8,667 nt of DNA from Lachnospiraceae bacterium. Its GTDB lineage: Bacteria; Bacillota; Clostridia; Lachnospirales; Lachnospiraceae. Shown piece by piece: positions 6,368 through 8,667 of the stretch. The stretch is taken from the NCBI GenBank assembly GCA_021202575.1, contig JAJQCU010000162.1, positions 1-8,667 of the forward strand. Direction: 5' to 3'. Under the pieces are notes generated by a model, which had not been told where the DNA came from, made no database searches, and was given only the letters and a program-made list of their open reading frames with translations. Numbering within the stretch: position 1 is the first letter of the stretch; every line of letters begins with the position of its first letter. A program made the translations under genes and the position numbers.

Positions 6368-6619
6368 ATGCTGGAATTTAAATATGACACACAGCTGTTG
6401 ATCGAGGGCACGGATCTGGATGAGGACGTGATCAGCGATTATATTACGGAGCATTTCAGGGGCGACTGCCTGCTGGCGGTGGGTGATGAGGAGCTGATTA
6501 AAATTCATTTCCACACCAACGAGCCATGGGATGTACTGAAATACTGCGCCACGTTAGGCGAGATCTATGACATTGTGGTGGAAGACATGGATCGTCAGTC
6601 CAGAGGGCTGAAGGGGTAA
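6368..6619 (+). CDS. Small stand-alone FakA/YloV-like (DAK-associated) domain protein
   Basis: This is an 83-residue protein. LLIEGTDLDEDVISDYI, then FRGDCLLAVGDEELIKIHFHTNEPWDVLKY, then LGEIYDIVVEDMDRQS follows the non-kinase domain of DAK2-fusion/FakA (YloV) proteins, where the matching core is GDSLVVVGDD-x-KVHVHT-PG-VLEY-YGEL-x-I-ENM-xQ. FakA is the kinase subunit that phosphorylates fatty acids bound to FakB in Firmicutes; the ATP-binding DAK2 domain is missing here, so this protein cannot be a kinase alone. Similar short proteins in Clostridia are often annotated 'kinase to dihydroxyacetone kinase'. A strong AGGAGGG (6355-6361), 6 nt before the ATG, argues for an expressed gene and against a remnant, and no FakA N-terminal sequence is found in the 131 bp upstream. 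Its function could be regulatory or binding, but that is inference. Confidence 0.8.
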   Translation: MLEFKYDTQLLIEGTDLDEDVISDYITEHFRGDCLLAVGDEELIKIHFHTNEPWDVLKYCATLGEIYDIVVEDMDRQSRGLKG

Positions 6620-6702
6620 GGCAAGGGGCAAGGCGGCGGATACCGGACAGGATATTTGCGGCAGAATCTGATGTAAAGAGAGCTGTATGAAGCGTCGTGA
6701 CC

Positions 6703-6710
6703 GGAGGAGG
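6703..6710 (+). promoter_or_regulatory. Ribosome binding site that fixes the deaminase start at 6717
   Basis: GGAGGAGG ends 6 nt before ATG 6717. The in-frame ATG at 6687 would add an Arg-rich 10-residue extension encoded by the binding site itself, so it is rejected. Confidence 0.85.
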
Positions 6711-6716
6711 AACAGG

Positions 6717-7202
6717 ATGAGACGGGATAAAATCAATTATTATCTGGATCTGGCGGAGGCGGTTTCCCAGCGCTGTACCTGTCTTCGCAGATGGTACGGA
6801 GCCGTCATCGTGAAAGATGATGAGGTAATTTCCACCGGATACGTTGGCGCTCCCAGAGGCCGCGCCAACTGCAGTGATCTGGGCGTATGCATCCGTACTC
6901 AGAAAAATATTCCCAGAGGGGAGCGCTACGAGCTTTGCCGCAGCGTTCACGCGGAGGCCAACGCTATTATCTCCGCCAGCCGGGATCAGATGATCGGGTC
7001 GAGCCTTTATCTGGTGGGGCTGGAGGCGGGTACTCAGGAATATGTGGTGAATTCCTGCTGCTGTTCCATGTGCAAGAGAATGGTGATCAACGCCGGAATT
7101 GAGACGGTATATATCCGGGATACCAAAGACGAGTACCGTACCATCAAAGTGCAGGAGTGGATTGACAATGATGAATCCGTGGAGGGAGTCTTTGGTTATT
7201 GA
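6717..7202 (+). CDS. Deoxycytidylate (dCMP) deaminase family protein
   Basis: This 161-residue zinc-dependent deaminase would convert dCMP to dUMP, the thymidylate precursor, in the cytosol. The family features are in order: an N-terminal DKINYYLDLAEAVSQRCTC helix, YGAVIVKDDEVISTGYVGAPRG (27-48), a Cys-rich segment NCSDLGVC (51-58), then the zinc site C-R-SVHAEANAII with H78 and the proton-shuttling E80, and the second half CCSMCKRMVINAGI with zinc ligands C116 and C119. The usual PCxxC proline is replaced by Cys115, giving three consecutive cysteines (114-116). Length matches ComEB/dCMP deaminases. A cytidine deaminase is less likely because of the long Cys-rich insert before HAE. The gene follows the FakA-like gene by 97 bp and is convergent with the next gene; no clear terminator is visible between them (7203-7274). 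Confidence 0.9.
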   Translation: MRRDKINYYLDLAEAVSQRCTCLRRWYGAVIVKDDEVISTGYVGAPRGRANCSDLGVCIRTQKNIPRGERYELCRSVHAEANAIISASRDQMIGSSLYLVGLEAGTQEYVVNSCCCSMCKRMVINAGIETVYIRDTKDEYRTIKVQEWIDNDESVEGVFGY

Positions 7203-7274
7203 TCTGTAAAGAGAAGTAAATTCCCTGGAGAGACCGGTTGACAAGGCTGTACGCGGGGAAAGGCGGACAGTGTC

Positions 7275-7667
7275 CTACTGACCGTAAAAATCCATGCCCC
7301 TGCCTGCGTTCACCTTGGGGAGCCAGGTTTTGGGATCCTTATGAACCTGTATGAATACATAAAAGGCGGAAATGACCATCTCCACTTTATTGCAGTCAGA
7401 GGTATTTTTGCCGGTGTCGTGCCGGAGATTAAAATACTTCATCTGAGAGACAAAGACGTCCAGAAGGGTGATGCCGCGAAACTCGTATTCGCCCAGGATG
7501 TCCTGATGCTCCAGATAGTAGACATATTCCTCATACACCGGAGGATAATCCATCAGGCCGTCCCACAGCTCATTCATGAACTGTTCGCTCTGGCCGATAT
7601 ACCGTCCAAGCTCCATGGTCAGTTCGTAAGCCTTCATTTTGCCGGTTTGTAAAATGATGTTTGCCAT
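7275..7667 (-). CDS. Conserved-looking hypothetical protein, 130 residues
   Basis: I do not recognise this family. It starts at ATG (complement of 7665-7667) with AGGAAGGA about 6 nt upstream on the minus strand; the longer frame reaching 7862 crosses a dyad-rich intergenic region and is unlikely. The 130-residue product has no signal peptide or membrane segment. It is acidic and rich in aromatic residues in the middle (about 40-60, PPVYEEYVYYLEHQDILGEY), with a predicted helix TLLDVFVSQMKYFNLRHDTG near 69-88 and a C-terminal VEMVISAFYVFIQVHKDPKTWLPKV segment at about 96-120. It is the only minus-strand gene here, convergent with the deaminase and divergent from the DUF815 ATPase. Codon use is like its neighbours, so it looks like a genuine resident gene. 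Confidence 0.75.
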   Translation of the reverse strand: MANIILQTGKMKAYELTMELGRYIGQSEQFMNELWDGLMDYPPVYEEYVYYLEHQDILGEYEFRGITLLDVFVSQMKYFNLRHDTGKNTSDCNKVEMVISAFYVFIQVHKDPKTWLPKVNAGRGMDFYGQ

Positions 7668-7768
7668 AGTGGTTCCTTCCTGATAATCACTGCCCACAGC
7701 TTTGCTCTGTACTGTGCGTATTTGCGGGGGATGTCCTGCGTGGGACAGTGTTTTTCTGAATCTCAGAC

Positions 7769-7800
7769 TACTCCTTTTGCTGGAAAAAGCAAGAGGTGTA
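7769..7800. promoter_or_regulatory. Strong 32-bp imperfect dyad between divergent genes
   Basis: The left arm TACTCCTTTTGCT (7769-7781) pairs with the right arm AGCAAGAGGTGTA (7788-7800) around a 6-nt loop GGAAAA. This gives 12 pairs (one G-U) with a single T-T mismatch. No U-run follows on either strand, so it is not an intrinsic terminator. It may be a shared operator for the two divergent genes or a structured leader element. Two smaller dyads lie beside it: TGTCC/GGACA at 7732-7747 and TCTGA/TCAGA at 7755-7767. Confidence 0.6.
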
Positions 7801-7870
7801 CTGAAAAAAATACGTGTGGACGGGGCTATAAGAACAGGAAAAGAAGCATAAGGAAAGGACAATAGCTTAC

Positions 7871-8667
7871 ATGAATCATATTGTTCCCAAGCTGTTAATA
7901 TATGGCGATATGCCGCGGGATTCCATTCTGATGGAGATGAGCGGTATTTTCGCGGATTTTGAGGCGGGGGCTGTGCCGGAGGATGAACTGGTGGCCAGGA
8001 TTCACCGCCAGATCAGGCGTATCCTGGAGGTGGGCACCGACTACGGCTTTGACGTCAACCTGTGGCAGAATTATCTGACATTTCTGCTGGTCACCAGCGA
8101 GAATCCCTTCAGCATCACCTGTGAGAAGGTGGGCGCCAGCGAGGGCAGCGTGAATTATTTTGCGAAAGGGGATTTTAAGGCTTTCAAAGAACTCTTTGAT
8201 TATGATTTTGGCGTGATTGAAAAAAAACTGCATATTGACTGTTTTTCCAGAATTACCCATTATCATGCCATCAGCAAAAAAGAGCTGATGTACAATAAAA
8301 ACGTCAGTGAAAAGGTGCAGGCGCTGAGTGCCGCGCTTGCTGAGACGAAGGATGAGGAGGAATTTTTTGACTGCGTTACCGGCTTTTATAAGGACTACGG
8401 CGTGGGAATGTTCGGCCTGAATAAAGCCTTCCGCATCCAGTCCGGCGATCATGACGGGGACGTCACTTTCCTGCCGATCAACAATATGGACAAGGTAATG
8501 CTGGACGATCTGATCGGCTACGAGCTGCCCAAAAAGAAGCTGGTGGACAACACCCGGGCCTTTGTGGAGGGCAGGAAGTGCAACAATGTGCTGCTTTATG
8601 GCGACAGCGGCACCGGCAAATCTACCAGTATCAAGGCCATCGTCAAGCACTTTTATCCGGACGGGCG
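7871..8667 (+). CDS. DUF815 family ATP-binding protein, 3' end cut by the window
   Basis: The visible part is 265 complete codons with no stop, and the gene runs off the right edge. Residues about 1-205 form an N-terminal region of unknown structure. From about 206 (MDKVMLDDLIGYELPKKKLVDNT) the sequence is the hallmark entry to DUF815 AAA-type ATPases, continuing with AFVEGRKCNNVLLYGDSGTGKSTSIKAI, where Walker A GDSGTGKS is at about 244-251. Walker B and the sensors lie beyond the window. DUF815 proteins are cytoplasmic P-loop ATPases distantly related to DnaA/AAA+ proteins, with no established physiological role. The start is ATG 7871 with AAAGGA about 11 nt upstream, a usable but slightly long spacing. 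A possible -10 (TATAAG, 7827-7832) lacks a good -35 box. The gene is divergent from the 130-residue gene and shares with it an intergenic region full of inverted repeats. Confidence 0.88.
   Translation, partial: MNHIVPKLLIYGDMPRDSILMEMSGIFADFEAGAVPEDELVARIHRQIRRILEVGTDYGFDVNLWQNYLTFLLVTSENPFSITCEKVGASEGSVNYFAKGDFKAFKELFDYDFGVIEKKLHIDCFSRITHYHAISKKELMYNKNVSEKVQALSAALAETKDEEEFFDCVTGFYKDYGVGMFGLNKAFRIQSGDHDGDVTFLPINNMDKVMLDDLIGYELPKKKLVDNTRAFVEGRKCNNVLLYGDSGTGKSTSIKAIVKHFYPDG

Noticed and set aside
6498..7244. Minus-strand open frame of 248 codons opposite the deaminase
   Set aside because: It is a shadow of the dCMP deaminase gene, whose zinc motifs are unambiguous on the plus strand.
7264..7274. 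GGACA-G-TGTCC palindrome just after the minus-strand gene, with GGACAGTGT repeated at 7743-7751
   Set aside because: The one-base loop cannot form a terminator hairpin, and a shared 9-mer within 500 bp is expected by chance about half the time.
7895..8650. Minus-strand open frame of 251 codons opposite the DUF815 gene
   Set aside because: The plus strand encodes clear DUF815 motifs with Walker A here; the antisense frame has no recognisable domain.

Overview
The window looks like chromosomal DNA of a Gram-positive anaerobe of the Clostridia, probably Lachnospiraceae. This rests on strong GGAGG-type ribosome binding sites, GTG as well as ATG starts, sigma-A-type promoter sequence, and gene families common in that group (a stand-alone FakA-like domain, a DUF815 ATPase, a CbbX/SpoVK-type AAA+ protein, an ATPase with a DUF4143 tail). 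The family-level assignment is inference. No rRNA, tRNA, transposase, integrase or CRISPR array is visible.

Layout. (1) Bases 151-2029 hold a tight two-gene operon: an ABC/SMC-like ATPase followed 4 nt later by an HNH nuclease. This is the PtuA-PtuB arrangement of Septu anti-phage systems. (2) Bases 2030-2206 are a gap containing two and a half copies of a 33-bp tandem repeat, followed by a 443-residue ATPase with a DUF4143/nuclease-like C-terminus (2207-3538). (3) A good sigma-A promoter, a leader hairpin and a run of eight C precede a CbbX/SpoVK-type AAA+ ATPase (3699-5117) with an unusual N-terminal domain. (4) Next come an aldo/keto reductase closely resembling E. coli YghZ (5244-6236), an 83-residue protein made only of a FakA/YloV-type domain (6368-6619) and a dCMP deaminase (6717-7202). 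(5) A 130-residue protein of unknown function lies on the minus strand (7275-7667). It is divergent, across a dyad-rich 203-bp gap, from a DUF815 ATPase (7871 onward) that is cut by the window end just after its Walker A motif.

How the genes may work together. The ATPase-HNH pair is the only clear multi-gene system: the ATPase would sense or gate and the HNH protein would cut nucleic acid. It is visibly AT-richer than the CbbX-to-deaminase stretch, which fits an acquired defence module beside core metabolic genes. The DUF4143 ATPase lies next to it but has its own leader and repeats. The reductase (carbonyl detoxification), the deaminase (dUMP supply for thymidylate) and the FakA-like protein do not form an obvious pathway. 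Four P-loop ATPases of different families in 8.7 kb is notable, but nothing in the sequence shows that they act together.
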